64,000 nucleotides of DNA from Turnera subulata (lineage: Eukaryota > Streptophyta > Magnoliopsida > Malpighiales > Passifloraceae), in NCBI GenBank assembly GCA_028386065.3, contig JAKUCV010006856.1:32404-96403 (forward strand), in the 5' to 3' direction. The translations under genes and the position numbers were made by a program. The notes beneath the pieces were generated by a model, which ran no database searches, was not told the DNA's origin, and saw only the letters and a program-made list of their open reading frames with translations. Below, piece by piece: positions 24,991-37,677 of this stretch. How positions within the stretch are numbered: position 1 is the stretch's first letter; each line of letters opens with the position of its first letter.

Positions 24991-26247
24991 AGTTCTCAAA
25001 ACTGAAAAGACAGAAACACAACACAAAACACACACACACTAAAACAGAGACAAGACACTCACGAACTCTTCAACTACTGGGCCGCTAATCAGTAAGAGAG
25101 AATACCAATATCACCGCCACCCTTCAACTTCGATTACATCGAGTGGTTTTGTGCTGCTGGGTCAAAAGCCTCTCTCTTTGCCTTTTTGGGGGTGTTTTCT
25201 GTTCTGTGCTCGCCATTTTCTTCCTCTTTTTTTTTTTGCTGGCTTCACAGTGTAATCTTGAAGAAGAACGAGTGAGGGAGGAGGGAGAGAGAAAGAGAGA
25301 AGTAATGGAGTAGCAGGTGAAGGAAACAGGAGGGGGACCTACTGCTTGATTTTTGGGTGGCAGCAACGGTCGGTGTCAATGATTTTATCTTTGGATGGTG
25401 GTGATGTTATTGCTGGTGGTTCTCTCGATATCTAATCACTGGCCACACTCACAGAGAACACACTACTTCCTTCTTCCTACTTGCATAGAGGTAGAGAGAT
25501 CTTGATGATCAAGATCCCTACTACCCCTTTTTTTATTCTCATTTTCCTCAAGTTTTTTCTCCACGGAATTCCTTTGTTGGGTGCCCTTACCTGGCAAAGG
25601 AAACTGAGGAATTAAGCTGCTTTCTTTTGCTGCTTCAGCTCAAAAGGGAAAGCAGCAGATCTCAGTCTTATGAGGATACCTTTTACTGTGAGTTCTTTGA
25701 TCACTTTTCCCAAGTTCCTCACTTTTATTGTTTCCTTGCTCTGACTTTTTGTTCTGTACGTAGAATGCTCAGTTAAGAGTTACATTGTAGGATAATCCGA
25801 GGGAGACCCCCGAATCAGCCTAACTCTGTCACTTATAATCCTCCGGTCGCAAAATGTAGAAGCATACCAAACTGAGAAGAAATTGGCTAGGATCTGATTG
25901 CGAACTGGATTTTGAGTAGACCATATGTTTTTCAATTTTCTGTTTTGGTCTATGGTTTAGCCTTCTGGAATAATAGTATCTTTGGGGTAAATGTACCTTA
26001 ACTGTCAGCTTTGTGATCCATTAGGTGGTAATGCTGCATTAGAGTCCTCAGCTATGTCCTACACATTGCATTGTGAGGCCAAGAATTCAATTCTTAAGTG
26101 TTGTGACCAGAACATTCAGCACCTCTGTTGTGGCGGGTCATTTGGGTTGCCTTTCATTTTGATTTATCTCACAGACTAGCTTCTTTGCTTGTAGAATAGT
26201 CAAGTTGATTGATCATTCTCGACATGAACTTGTCATTGCTTAGCATT
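24991..26247 (+). other. Probable promoter and leader of the polygalacturonase-like gene
   Basis: A C/A-rich leader-like stretch (about 25010-25100) is followed by pyrimidine- and GA-rich tracts, and then DNA up to the ATG at 26248. The region may include one or more 5'UTR introns. Short upstream open frames (for example from 25991) are present, but nothing shows that they are translated. Confidence 0.4.
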
Positions 26248-28510
26248 ATGAAGCGGGTGAGCAAAGAAGAAGGAGAATAAGATCTCTCATTTTTTTCTTT
26301 CAGCTGGTGGATGTACTTTTGGTGCTTGCACTACTTTGTGATGCTCCATTGAGTATCAAGGCCAGCTCACATTGCAGATGGGCTAACTCAGGGGATATTC
26401 GGCCTCACAGCGTATCTGTGACAGAATTTGGTGCAGTTGGAGATGGAGTCACTCTCAACACTAAAGCATTTCAGAATGCCATCTTCTATCTCAATTCATT
26501 TTCGGACAAGGGTGGGGCCAAGCTTTTCGTACCAGCCGGTCGGTGGCTTACTGGAAGCTTTGATCTGATCAGCCACCTCACTTTGTGGTTAGATAAAGAT
26601 GCAGTAATTCTTGGATCAACTGTGAGTCCTCACTTACATGCCAAATAGTAGGTGCACACACAAAATGTTAAAACCGTTGCAATTGCCTGCTTCCTACTTT
26701 GTTCGGATCAGCCATTTTGCGGTTAGTCTAGGATAAAAGAGTTTATACTGGATCTTCAACAGCTATCTTATGAGAGTGTAGATAGTTGACAAAATTTCTT
26801 TGGCCGTACTTTAAGCAACTAAGCAAATTTAGTTCCTTGGCTACTTCATTTGTGACTGAGTCCAAAATCTTACTGGACAGTTCCATCTCTTGCGAATTTT
26901 GGGTTTTTGGTTCAGGATTTTGGCTCTAAATAGCTTGTTCTTGAAATTTCAGAACTCTGATGATTGGCCGGTTGTTGATCCATTACCATCATATGGCAGA
27001 GGTCGGGAGTTGCCTGGTAAGAGGCACCGAAGCCTCATTTATGGTCAAAATTTGACAGATGTTGTTATTACAGGTTAGTGACATCAATGAAGGCTTGAAT
27101 GCTTGATTTCCGGGTATGTGTGTGTGTTTACAGGGTCTCTTGCTCTCCATGCAGGTGATAATGGAACCATAGATGGTCAAGGAGGCATCTGGTGGAATTG
27201 TTTCCTAGGCAAAAGCTTGAACTACACCCGGCCCCATCTGGTTGAGTTGATGAATTCAACTGGGGTTTTGATCTCAAATGTGACATTCTTAAATTCGCCA
27301 TTCTGGACAGTTCACCCTGTTTACTGCAGGTTTGTCTTCTTTAAGATGGAGAATAGTTCATTTCTTTCCCCTTTTTTTTTTTGACTTGAAGCTTTGGCAT
27401 TACTGTATAAATCTGTACAAAAGTGAAGGCTTTATGAAATTAGGGGGAGAGTTGAGACTGTTTTTCTGGATGAACAGCCAAGTTATTGTTCAGAATGTCA
27501 CAATCGTTGCACCTCTTGATTCACCAAATACAGATGGGATTGATCCAGGTGAGGTTTTCTACCAGGGCAGAAACTTTTGATTTATTCATGCATGACAAAA
27601 GCCATTTTTTGAGACCAAATAATGTGAAACTAAATGCTTTTTTTTTTTGGCCTATATTCAAGCTAAGGTACTCGATTTCTGCTGATTAAGTGCAGAATTG
27701 CTTGGTTTTATAGTAGGAGAAAGATGCAATACAGCAATATCATATACAATTTTGATTTGCTTGCTTTACATATTTCCTTGGCATTCTTACCTTTCTGTTT
27801 GAATGCATACAGATTCTTCTGACGATGTTTGCATTGAGGACTGTTATATAAGTACTGGTGATGATTTGATTGCTATCAAAAGTGGCTGGGATGAGTATGG
27901 GATATCATATGGCCGTCCTAGTAAAAACATTACCATTCGCCGACTTGTTGGACAAACTCGGTCAAGTGCAGGGATTGCCATAGGAAGTGAGATGTCTGGA
28001 GGTGTGTCGGAAGTTTTTGCTGAAGACTTGATGTTCTACGGTTCACATACAGGCATCCGAATCAAGACAGCTCCTGGGAGAGGAGGATATGTTAGGAACA
28101 TCCATGTATCAAATGTGACATTGACTGATGTGGATATAGCAATAAGGTTCACTGGTTTGTATGGCGAACACCCAGATGATAATTATGATCCAAATGCTCT
28201 TCCTGTAATAGAGAGGATCACCTTTGAGAATTTCAAAGGAGAGAAGATCAAGCAAGCAGGACTTCTTGAGGGTATACAAGGTGATCCATTTCATGACATT
28301 TGCTTGTCAAATATCACCTTCAGCGTAACCTCCAAGAACCCGTGGCGTTGTTCATATATCCACGGATATTCTGAATCAGTTTTGCCAGAAATATGTGAGC
28401 ATCTAGGGGAAAGAATCTTCCCTGACAATTGTTCCAAGTGTTACAATCTATCAAGCCACCAGCGGGACTTAAGCTTCGAAAACAGAGAACCATGGTTGAG
28501 GTCTTGGTAA
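26248..28510 (+). CDS. Polygalacturonase-like glycoside hydrolase (GH28)
   Basis: GH28 enzymes cut galacturonan in pectin of the cell wall. Six exons: 26248-26256, 26304-26621, 26953-27073, 27155-27329, 27478-27548 and 27813-28510. They total 1392 nt (463 aa). The start MKRLVDVLLVLALLCD is a hydrophobic signal peptide, so the protein should be secreted. The right-handed beta-helix domain begins with SVTEFGAVGDGVT. Conserved sites are NTDGID at 225-230, GDD at 247-249 and RIK at 314-316. The usual G-H-G motif reads GIAIG (285-289), so the histidine is missing, as I recall for a distinct plant subgroup of GH28 proteins; whether it is a true polygalacturonase is uncertain. The very short first exon (nine bases) is chosen because it supplies the start and the signal peptide in frame. 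It converges with the acyltransferase gene. Confidence 0.9.
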
Positions 28511-29527
28511 ATTGGTGGAGAACCTTTGGTTGAGGTCTTGGTGGTGGAGACGTTTGGCCATCCTCGGTTTCATTTGTGAATGCTCACTTCAATATTTAAT
28601 TCTTGCCATTTCTCAACACGGCTACTCATTGCCTTGCACAGTGGAAAGGATGCCTGACATTCAGTTGAGTGAAATTGCTGATTTCTTGTTGTTGACTTGT
28701 GAGATAGTATCGAGAAATGATTTTTCATGTAACTTGTGTGCAGTGACAAATAATTGAGTGATTTTTTTTTCTTTTCAATTTAAAGTGAAAATAGAATAAG
28801 CTTTATATGTTGGAAATCCTCTTTTGCTTTCTCTCCACCCATTATTTTTGGTGAAGAAAGGAGCAGAACTGCACAGTAGACATTGCAGCTCTCACTCTCA
28901 GATGTCTAGCATATGCTACTTCCCAAGAATCCAGCCGACAAAGCCAACTATTTTCTTGGGAGGTAATTCCATGCAAAAACAACACGGCTAGGAAAAGGTA
29001 TAACATAAATGGTAATGGTGAAGTTGATGTTTTTGGCTCAGAATTTGCTCTGAAGATTTTGTTAATAAATGAAAGGTTCAAGCAGTTCTCTCCAGCCCAA
29101 TTTCCTATGTTTTTGGCTCAGAATTTGCTCTGAAGATTTTGTTAATAAATGAAAGGTTCAAGCAGTTCTCTCCAGCCCAATTTCCTAAAGGTTGGTTACC
29201 TAGAATCCGAAACTTGATAATGATACCATTAGCAAGAGACCATCACCGACATGGCAGTATAAGATGTCACATTATGCCAAAATACCCTTCTTTCCAAAAT
29301 TTCCCTTGTGCCAAGAGCTGCCATGTAGCAAGAGAAATGGCAGAATAAACTTTTGGAAGATGATTACACAAATTCTGCACCTCAATTGGGAATTTAATAA
29401 CAAGGCTAAAAAAGCAGTATGCATGTATTGGTTTTGACTTCACATGGAATAGCTTGCCTAGAGAGTATACTGAATAAATGAATGAATCTTTTTCTCAAAG
29501 GCTGAGAATTCAATAAGTCAAGGATGG
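28511..29527. other. Convergent 3' spacer
   Basis: This is the region between the stops of the polygalacturonase-like gene (+) and the acyltransferase gene (-), holding both 3'UTRs. The only notable structure is an exact 80-bp tandem duplication at 29027-29186. Confidence 0.6.
29027..29186. repeat. Exact 80-bp tandem duplication
   Basis: 29027-29106 and 29107-29186 are identical over 80 bases, each starting ATGTTTTTGGCTCAG and ending AGCCCAATTTCCT. Lack of any difference means a recent event or an assembly artefact. Confidence 0.9.
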
Positions 29528-32500
29528 TCATCTTGGAGATGCCTCAAAGGGATCCTTCTTCATGACAGAACATAAAACCTGCCTTGAAATGTACGTTTCA
29601 AGCTCCCTGGAAACCTCTGTTAACTTCAGGTCAAAACTGCTTCTATACTTGCTCTTTGGGGATGGCACAACACCAGCAGAGCCAGAAAATCGCCTTCTTG
29701 GACTCGAAAACTTCCCAGGTGATTCCGGAATCCTCACTTTGGTAATAAGAGGCGTTGACCCTGATCCCTCATTCGTCATGTTCTTTTCAGGGTTCATTAG
29801 TGGCCCAAGTTTTGTTTCCGATGGTAGTGGCCTTAATGGATCTAGCTGCTCCACTGGCTTCTGTTTCCTGAGCCTTTCTCTGGCCTTCTCTGCAGCTGAA
29901 AGTGCTTTTTCCCTACTCAACTTTATCAGCTGCCACGGATTGATGCTTACACGGAATCCTTGCTTCGGCGTCAAGCTGGAAGATTCAGGATCCCTGTCGA
30001 TTCTTATTGACAGACTTGTCTGGTTCTGAATACAAATGCACTTTCTAATCAGTTTATTTGCTCATCCCTAATAAATTGCAACTAGGACCCAGAGATTGTA
30101 TACCTGATTTCCTTTACGACCTCCACAAATGAACCGAGAAATAAGTGTTGACTTTTGGGGTGAATCAAAATCTGAATCTGATGAGAAATCGGAATCATCA
30201 AAAGGATCTAGCTCCATTGATTGATTCACTTCTTTCATGGCCAGTATATAGTCATATGTTCTCATTCCCTGCAGCAGCAAATAATGACGATACTGATTTG
30301 GACAGTGGGGATGACATCACAACAATGCAGCGCAAAGGAATTGGAAAAACATGCCATATTATCCACAAGACCACAACTCTGCATAATAAATGCTAAAAAA
30401 GTAAAAGTTTCTATAATATTGCAGGAGGACACTGATTTTTTTAGCATGCTTCATTCATTCAGTGAATTATTGTCATCTAATGAGAAGCTACAGCATGCTT
30501 TAATAATAGCCCACATGAGTAAAGTAAAGTTGAAAAGACTTGAAGATGCCACCAGTTGATAGTGTCCAAAATTCAACATAATTTGCATAGTAATGAGAAC
30601 TAGATATCTAAGAGGCAGGTCAGGGAAAGTTCAGATCAGATTTTAACATGATAGTCCAGTGGCAAAGTGCAGGGTGAAATTCTAAGATTCCTACTATTGT
30701 GTCACGGATGAAGATATAGCATATTGTGCAAAAAAGATGCAGTAGAAAGTCAGCTGCTTTCCTTGTTTCTGTGGGATTTGTTTGTGACCTTAATCACGTG
30801 AAAAACTTTATGCATCGCTAGCGTCAAAGCAAGTTGCTTTATGTTAAGATTCTCGCCCCCTACTTTTCAGATTTCAAAATTGAATCTTCAATGATGTGGA
30901 CAGAATTGGCAGCAAGAAGACAAATTCTGCAGTTGCAATGTCGGCGGAACTAAGATGCGGGATGCTTGAAAAGAGGCACTAGAATGGAGACCCCCCTTAT
31001 GTTTCTTAGCCAATTAGTCCTTCCTTTTACCTCACTAACCAAACATTAATGATTTGACTGGTTTTACTTTATAAGGCAAACCATTAATAATAGCATTGTT
31101 TACCTTGCGTATTAGAACCGCATGAAACAAGAAAAGTTGTCCCATGGCTGCTGTGCTGTAAGCTGTCATTAATACTAACAACACCTGAAACATCAAAGCG
31201 ATTTGATTTAATTAGGATTAAGATAGTTGACATTTGCAACATGATAAAAGCATTCATGATATTTGCACAAGCATAAGCATTTCTTGTGTTACCGAGATTG
31301 TAGCAAGGGCTCCTCTTGGGAACTCAAAGTGTAGCTTCCTCTTTAGCTCTCTCTCTATCCCTTTCTTATCCGTAAAGCACCTCACGAATATGGCAATGGC
31401 AGTCCCTCCCTCTATCATTAACTGTACACCAGGAACCCGTTTGATGGTCAAAGAAAATCATGAACTGAGTTTCATTAGGGAATATAATTAATTGGTCACT
31501 AACAAACAACACAAAGAATGCTACCATTAGCAAGACAAAGATCATCAGGAGAATGAATGTAGTGTAGTTCCTTTTGCCTACGCAGTTGTTTAACCACTGG
31601 ACCACAGACAAGTAAATTCCTGTTAGGTTGGTAGCAATTGTCCAAAACAGAAAGACCATCATTACACAAGTAATTACCCTGCAATGGTGATCAAACCCTT
31701 CAACGCATCTGTTGCAAGCCCTACAGTGCTTGCTGTGCTTCTTCACCTGAGACAATCACGTTACAACTTTGCACTCAGTAACACTCCCAGACAAAATCAT
31801 GTTTCGTACAAAGAACCATGCCTGCTTGATTCATGGAACTTAAGTGTCACTTGTTAACCTAATTAGAATCATTAGAGTAGCAAACTAAAAGAATGTTCAA
31901 CCTCAAAATCGCAGAGGGAGCAGTAAGAGATGTCATCATCTTTAGGATCGGGAGAAACAGCATCATCCTTTATGACGAGGGGAAATGGGAGCAACGGCTC
32001 CATTTGAGAAGTTGCCTTCAAAGGATCCAGGTACTTTCTCCTTATAAAAGTCTTAAGTATCTTCCTCTCAAGCCTCCTGAAGAACCTCACAACAATTTGG
32101 CTCAATAGAAACCCATAATTCAGCTTCGAGAACCCATTACTCTTAGCCTTTCTCTTCTTTCTAACACTGGTTTTATCAGTAGGATCAATAGCTGTACACC
32201 TAATAAATAAGAACATAACTGAAAATGCCTGAAAAAGAAAGCATTTGAACTAGCATTAGGTTAGCGTCAAAATTGGATACCAAACATGACAGACATTCAA
32301 GCTGGATATGTTAAAGTTACCACAAAGGAGAAGCATGTGGTGACTATGATTTCAGCAACTCTGTTTCCCAAGAAAAGCCCAAGGAAAACATAGAAGGCCA
32401 CAACCAGAAAACTGTAAACTGCCATCCCCACCATCTGCAACAAAACGGTGAGTTACAATGAAAAATGTTCCTAAAAACACTAATAACACTCACAAAAACA

Positions 32501-32725
32501 GCATAAAGATCCAATAATAATAGATGCAAAACTAGTTTGGCAGATGCTCTGTAATAGCTGGTCCTTAGATTGTGAAAAAAAAAAAAAAATCTATCTTCCC
32601 ATTATCCAAAAAAAAAAATTAGTTTAAAGTAGAAAGAGTTGAACTTGAAATAGCAATTAGTGGCTACTGGGTTGTACCTGTAAAGGGTGGAGAGGGCGTT
32701 GCCAGCCATGGCGCCTAGTCATCAT
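29528..32725 (-). CDS. DHHC-type protein S-acyltransferase (PAT18-like)
   Basis: The enzyme transfers palmitate or a similar acyl group to cysteines of membrane-bound proteins. Nine exons in coding order: 32725-32678, 32434-32321, 32228-31902, 31746-31678, 31596-31525, 31421-31293, 31184-31104, 30268-30104 and 30025-29528. They total 1503 nt (500 aa). Two membrane segments come early (exons 2-3). The Cys-rich DHHC domain spans about 154-198 (CSLC at its start, HSKHCRAC, then DHHC at 182-185 and [11 protein letters not shown]), and two more membrane segments follow. The long C-terminal tail has acidic Ser/Asp stretches and a basic SRE/KAR region, probably cytosolic. Two adjacent ATGs (32725 and 32722) could start it. 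By memory the order and tail resemble Arabidopsis PAT18 (At4g01730). A copy of its upstream DNA lies at 44953-45720. Confidence 0.9.
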
Positions 32726-32958
32726 CTTCTTTACACAGACGCTATTCCCTGCTTAGGTTCTGTGCAATAATAGTAATGGTTTTTTGTAACTTTTTTCGAT
32801 CCAAAACAAAACAGAGAGAGAGAGAGAGATAATGAGGGTATGAATACTATTGGGAATCCATATAATTTGATAATCGATGATATGGGAAATTTGAGTTGAT
32901 CCCCGAGAGGCAGAGGTAAGGCTGCTAGTGGCTTTGTTTGGGTGATTTGTGTTTCTGT

Positions 32959-33490
32959 TTGTTTGGTTTATTCTCGGAGTTCACGCTCAAAGATAAAAAT
33001 GGTGGCCTTTTCTTCCAACGGTCGAGTACTGTTGTTGGTCTATTCAAATTTGAACGGTTGGTTTCAGATCTTAACTTGATCTGACGGTCATTAGAGCTAC
33101 GAAAGAGTATGAATGACTTTCACGTACTGGGGCCACCTTTCTCTCTCTTTTTTTCTCCGGGTAATATCTGGGCCTGATATCTGGACCAGCCGGGATAATC
33201 ATATACATTCAGGGCCATGGGTTGAACCGGTCAGAAATAAACAGCATAGGATGGATAGGAGGAAAAATGCGCGTCTCTTTTTGGATCAACGGGCTGACCT
33301 GCATCAAGCCCAACGCACGACTTGCTGCCTCAAATATGATGTGGATTGTGGAGGGTTCTATTTTATTAGACTCGCAATTTGAAGATCTCCCTAATCAGAA
33401 ATTCTATTGAACTTCACAGTCGGTTATAATATTTCAATTGTCGACAGTGGTCAATCTATAAGAATTGAAGCTGTCTTTAGGCAACATGCA
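32959..33490. repeat. Duplicated segment, copy A (acyltransferase upstream DNA)
   Basis: From GTTTGGTTTATTCTCGGAG the sequence matches 44953 onward in the same orientation. Shared blocks include AAAGATAAAAATGGTGGCC, TTGTTGGTCTATTCAAATTT and ACTGGGGCCACC. Copy B has extra segments, for example near 45110-45130 and 45185-45210. Copy A begins about 230 bases upstream of the acyltransferase start codon. Confidence 0.85.
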
Positions 33491-33581
33491 AGCTTCTTTC
33501 TGACCCAAAAAAAAAAAAAAAGAGCAAGCAGGAAGCTTGCATGATAAAAGAAGAAGAACTGCCTAGAGACAACTTCAAAAA
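33462..33581. repeat. Imperfect inverted repeat (foldback)
   Basis: The left arm has GAAGCTGTCTTTAGGCA followed by ATGCAAGCTTC. The right arm is the reverse complement of GAAGTTGTCTCTAGGCAG and CATGCAAGCTTCC, with a purine insert. An A-tract (about 33507-33521) lies in the loop and another (about 33577-33590) follows the right arm. Copy B of the duplication has only one arm-like stretch (TTGTCCCTAGGCAG, near 45699). Confidence 0.6.
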
Positions 33582-33727
33582 AAAAAAAAAGCAAGCTTGC
33601 AAGTTATGAACTTAGTGGCCCGTTTAATTTGGTGTAATGAGATATAATTGGGTGCAAGATAGGCCTATCGGTTATCTAGTTTGTTTTATCTTCTTAGTCA
33701 AGTGTTTGATAAATCGGGGATAAAACA

Positions 33728-33920
33728 TGTTAGCAGGAAGAGAATATGCGCAGCACAACACACTTTATTTTATTTGTCAAAACCACACACATAAAACATT
33801 AGGATATGTCCCTTTATATAGTGTACCACAAATATTATAAAACCTAGTCCTTTTAGATTTAAGACTCCTACCACAACACACACTTATTAAATAAATAAAT
33901 ACTTAGTTTAATATTCCACA
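33728..33920 (-). repeat. 3' LTR of the copia element
   Basis: 193 bp, TGTTAGCAGG at the left and ATATTCCACA at the right on the plus strand. It is about 98 percent identical to the other LTR; that one has four extra bases in an AAAT tract and one extra A. Confidence 0.93.
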
Positions 33921-33932
33921 TTGCCTCCCTTA
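33921..33932 (-). other. Polypurine tract of the copia element
   Basis: Directly inside the 3' LTR the minus strand reads TAAGGGAGGCAA, a short purine-rich run in the place where plus-strand DNA synthesis of LTR elements is primed. Confidence 0.6.
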
Positions 33933-36900
33933 AACTAAGTCTTCAAGCTTCATCATGCCCATCATTTTCTTGAGCTTCAGGAACACTTCGGTCTTCAATG
34001 GCTTTGTGAAAACATCTGCAACTTGATCTTCAGATGAACAAAACTCAAGCACAATTTCTTTGTTTTGCACCAGCTCACGAATGTAGTGATACTTGATGTC
34101 AATATGTTTGCTGCGACCATGGAACACTGGATTCTTTGACAATACAATGGCTGACTTATTATCACAATACACTGTAGTAGGCTTCTCTTGAAACTGCTTC
34201 AGCTCACTAAGCATCTTCCTCAACCATACTGCTTGAGTAGCACAATTTCCAGCTGCAATGTATTCTGCTTCAGCTGTATACAATGCAACCACCTGCTACT
34301 TCTTGGATGACCAAGAGAAAACACCACTGCCAATATGAAAAGCAAACCCAGAAGTACTCTTCCTCTTCTCAATGTCTCCAGCCCAATCACTGTCTATATA
34401 ACCAACCAGCTCCACATTGTTAGTAGCAGAATAGAAAATGCCATCACTCAATGTACCTTTGATATAGCGCAGGATGCGCTTTGCAGCTTGCCAATGAGAC
34501 TGTCGTGGAGTCTCCATAAACCTGCTCACAAGTCCAACACAGTATACAATGTCTGGCCTTGTAGCTGTCAAGTACCGCAAGCTTCCTACCAATCTCTTGA
34601 AGTTGGTAGCATCAATCAAGTCACCACTGCCATCCTTCTCTAACTTCAATCTCTCCTCCATTGGAGTCAGAATCGGATTGCTATTTTCCATCTTGAACTT
34701 CTTCAACACATCACCTGCATATTTTTTTTGTGAAACAAATATGCCTCCTTGCATCTGATTCACCTCAATGCCAAGAAAATATGACATCAAACCTATATCT
34801 GTCATCTCAAACTGTGCAATCATCTCTTTCTTGAACTTCATCAACAATTCAGGATTGTTACCAGTGAAAATCATATCATCAACATACAAGCACACAATAG
34901 TCACATCTCCCTGCTTGTTAGACTTCACATACAAAGTGTGCTCATAAGGACACCTGTGAAAAGCCTTTTGCCACCAATCTTGCCTTGTATCTTTCCACCT
35001 CTCCATTAGGCTTGTACTTTGTTTTGTACACCCACTTGACACCAGTGGCTTCTTTTCCAGCCGGCAATAAAGTCAACTCCCAAGTTTTATTCTTCTCGAT
35101 GGCATGTATCTCCTCATCCATGGCCTGAATCCAACGATCATCTTGTGCAGCATCCTGATATAATAGGGGATCACAGTCAACAAAGAAAGCAAAGTGTGCC
35201 ATCTGTTCTTCATCACTGGGATCATTGTCATTCCCAACAACATAATCCTGCAAGTGTGTAGGCCTTTGCCGATTACGTTGTGGACGACCTGGCACTGCTT
35301 GTTGTGTTGGTGGAGGCTGTGCAACTTGTTCTTTCACTTGTTCAACTTCATCTTCTGCTTCTTCTACTTCAACTCTCTCAGTGACTAAGTAATGTGGGAC
35401 TGGCTGTGAATCTGCAGATGACCAATCCCAAACTCCTTGTTCATCAAACGTAACATCTCTGCTAATCACCACCTTCTTCGTCAATGGATTGTACAACTTG
35501 TATCCCTTTGTCTCATGGCTATACCCAAGGAAAATACACTTCTCTGCCTTGTCATCTAGCTTCTTTCTCAATGCATCTGGAATATGAGCATAAGCAATGG
35601 AACCAAACACCTTCAAGTGACTGACATTTGGCTTCTGACCAGTCCATGCTTCTTGAGGTGTTTTTCCATCAACACTCCTGGTAGGACATCTGTTCAACAA
35701 ATAAACAACACAAGAAACAGCTTCTGCCCAAAAAATTTTAGGCAAATTTTTGTTATGCAACATACTCCTAACCATATCCATCACAGTTCTGTTCTTCCTC
35801 TCTGCAACTCTATTCTGTTGAGGAGTATACCTTGCTGTCAACTGGTGCTTCACACCATTTTGGTTCAAAAAATCATCACAAACAATATACTCAGTGCCTC
35901 TTTCAGTTCTCAAAGTCTTAATCACATGACCGCTCTGTCTTTGAATGTAGAGCAAAAATTGCTTTAAAGCACCACAAGCATCAGATTTATTCTTCAAGAA
36001 ATACACCCATGTCTTCCTACTAAAGTCATCAATAAAGGTAATAAAATACCTGCAGCATCCATTTGAAGGAACTTCCACCGAGCATAAATCTGAATGGACA
36101 AGTTGTAGTGGTTGTGTGGCCTTCCAAGCTTTTCCTGTAGGAAAAGGATCACGATGCTTCTTGCCAAGAGTGCATGATTCACAAACTCTGTACTGGAAAT
36201 CAATATGTGGCAATCCAGAAACCATCTCCTTACGAGCAAGAAACTTCAAACTTCCAAAATTCAAATGCCCAAATCTCATATGCCAAAGCCAATCATCACC
36301 ACTAATGGCGGAACTAAAGCAAGGTAAATCATTGTAGTTAATAAGCATAGGATACAGCCGGTTTTCAGCAATGTTTACCTTTGCTATTAGCCCTTTTTTG
36401 TCATCTTTGATTGTGCAAATTCTGCCACTGAATACCACCTCATAGCCCTTTTGAGCTAACTGCCCCACACTCAGCAAATTTTGGTACAAATTTGGCACAT
36501 AGAACACCTCAGAAATATAGTTGACAGAGCCATTCTTCAGTTTTATTGCAATTCTCCCTTTCCCCATCACAGGAATTTTAGTCTTATCACCCAGTGTAAC
36601 TGTTGTATGAAAAAACTCATCCAACTCACAGAAAATTTCCTTGTTGCCAGACATATGATTGCTACAACCAGTATCCAAGAACCACCTGTTCTTCTCTGCT
36701 GCTTCTGTCTTGTGACTTGCTAGTAACAATGTCTCTGTACCATTAGAGCCTCCAGCTCCACCATCCACAAACTTTGCTTGTGCTTGATTGCCATTATTCC
36801 AGCATTCCCTTTGATAATGCCCATACTTGCCACACTGCGTGCACTGAATATGAGACTTGCACTCTTTCTGAGCATGCCCAAATTTTCCATACTTGAAACA

Positions 36901-37677
36901 CTTCATCTGAGCATTCTGTTTGTAATCAGCACCATCTCTGTTGCCTCGGCCACCTCTACCGCCTCTTCCACCTCTGTTACCTCTACCACCTCTGCCACCT
37001 CTGCTACTTTGGCCTGGATAGTTATATGCAACTTTATTGTAATTTTCTTCTTTCTGAGAAGCCAAATGCAACTGAGATTGGTGTTCTTCTGCACGCTTCC
37101 TGGAATTCAACCGACTCTCATGCACAATCAACTTACCTTGCAACTCATGAATTGACAAGGTCTCCAAATTTTGATTTTCTTCAATAGCTGTCACTTTATA
37201 ATCAAAATCTCTTGGCAGGCTACGGAGAATCTTCTCAACAACCTGTTGATCTGTCTTCTTTTCACCATTGGAATTCATCTTATTCACCAACGCTTGTATT
37301 CGAACAAAATAATCATCAATTGTTTCATCTGCTCTCATCTGCATAAGCTCAAATTCTGCCCTCAATTGTTGCAAATTAACCTTCTTCACATTATCAGAGC
37401 CACCATAACAGTTCTGCAAAATATCCCAAATCTCTTTTGCAGTGACAGCATCCAAAAAATTTTCATAGACAGGGAGTTCTACCTTTTGTTCAAGGTAATA
37501 ACGTGCATCATTATCTTTCTCCAACTTTGCAGCTTCTGCAGGATTCCCTGGTCCATTCTCAACAACTTCCCAAATTTTAACATGTTTAAAGAAGGTCGTC
37601 ATCTGCCTTTGCCAGATCAAAAAATTATCCTTGCCATTGAATTTAAAAACACCACATTCAGTAGATTTTGTAGCCAT
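33930..37677 (-). pseudogene. Copia gag-pol, disrupted
   Basis: A 911-codon frame starts at 37677. Gag (UBN2-type) comes first, with two zinc knuckles; the first reads CFKYGKFGH, so its second cysteine is a tyrosine. Protease has FLDTG. Integrase has an H-H-C-C domain (ending CESCTLG) and a core in which the usual RxDxGxEY-type site reads RTERGTEY, so a catalytic Asp appears to be Glu. The reverse transcriptase stops early: after YKARLVAKGF the next recognisable part is SPYEHTLYVK-type sequence in another frame, so roughly 80-90 residues of the core are deleted with a frameshift near 34990. YVDD remains at about 34890. A TAG interrupts the start of RNase H near 34293. RNase H then continues with AEAEY and the HGRSKHIDIKYH motif to 33930. 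It cannot make a full polyprotein. Confidence 0.92.

Larger units (their letters stand above)
32726..33727. other. Upstream region of the acyltransferase gene
   Basis: It contains a GA microsatellite (32814-32829, near the start of transcription), then the segment 32959-33490, which is repeated at 44953-45720, and a foldback at about 33462-33581. No gene is seen. Confidence 0.6.

Noticed and set aside
29562..30029. Plus-strand 155-codon frame
   Set aside because: It is antisense to the last exon of the acyltransferase gene.
34335..37155. Plus-strand open frames across the copia element
   Set aside because: They are shadows of the minus-strand gag-pol region.
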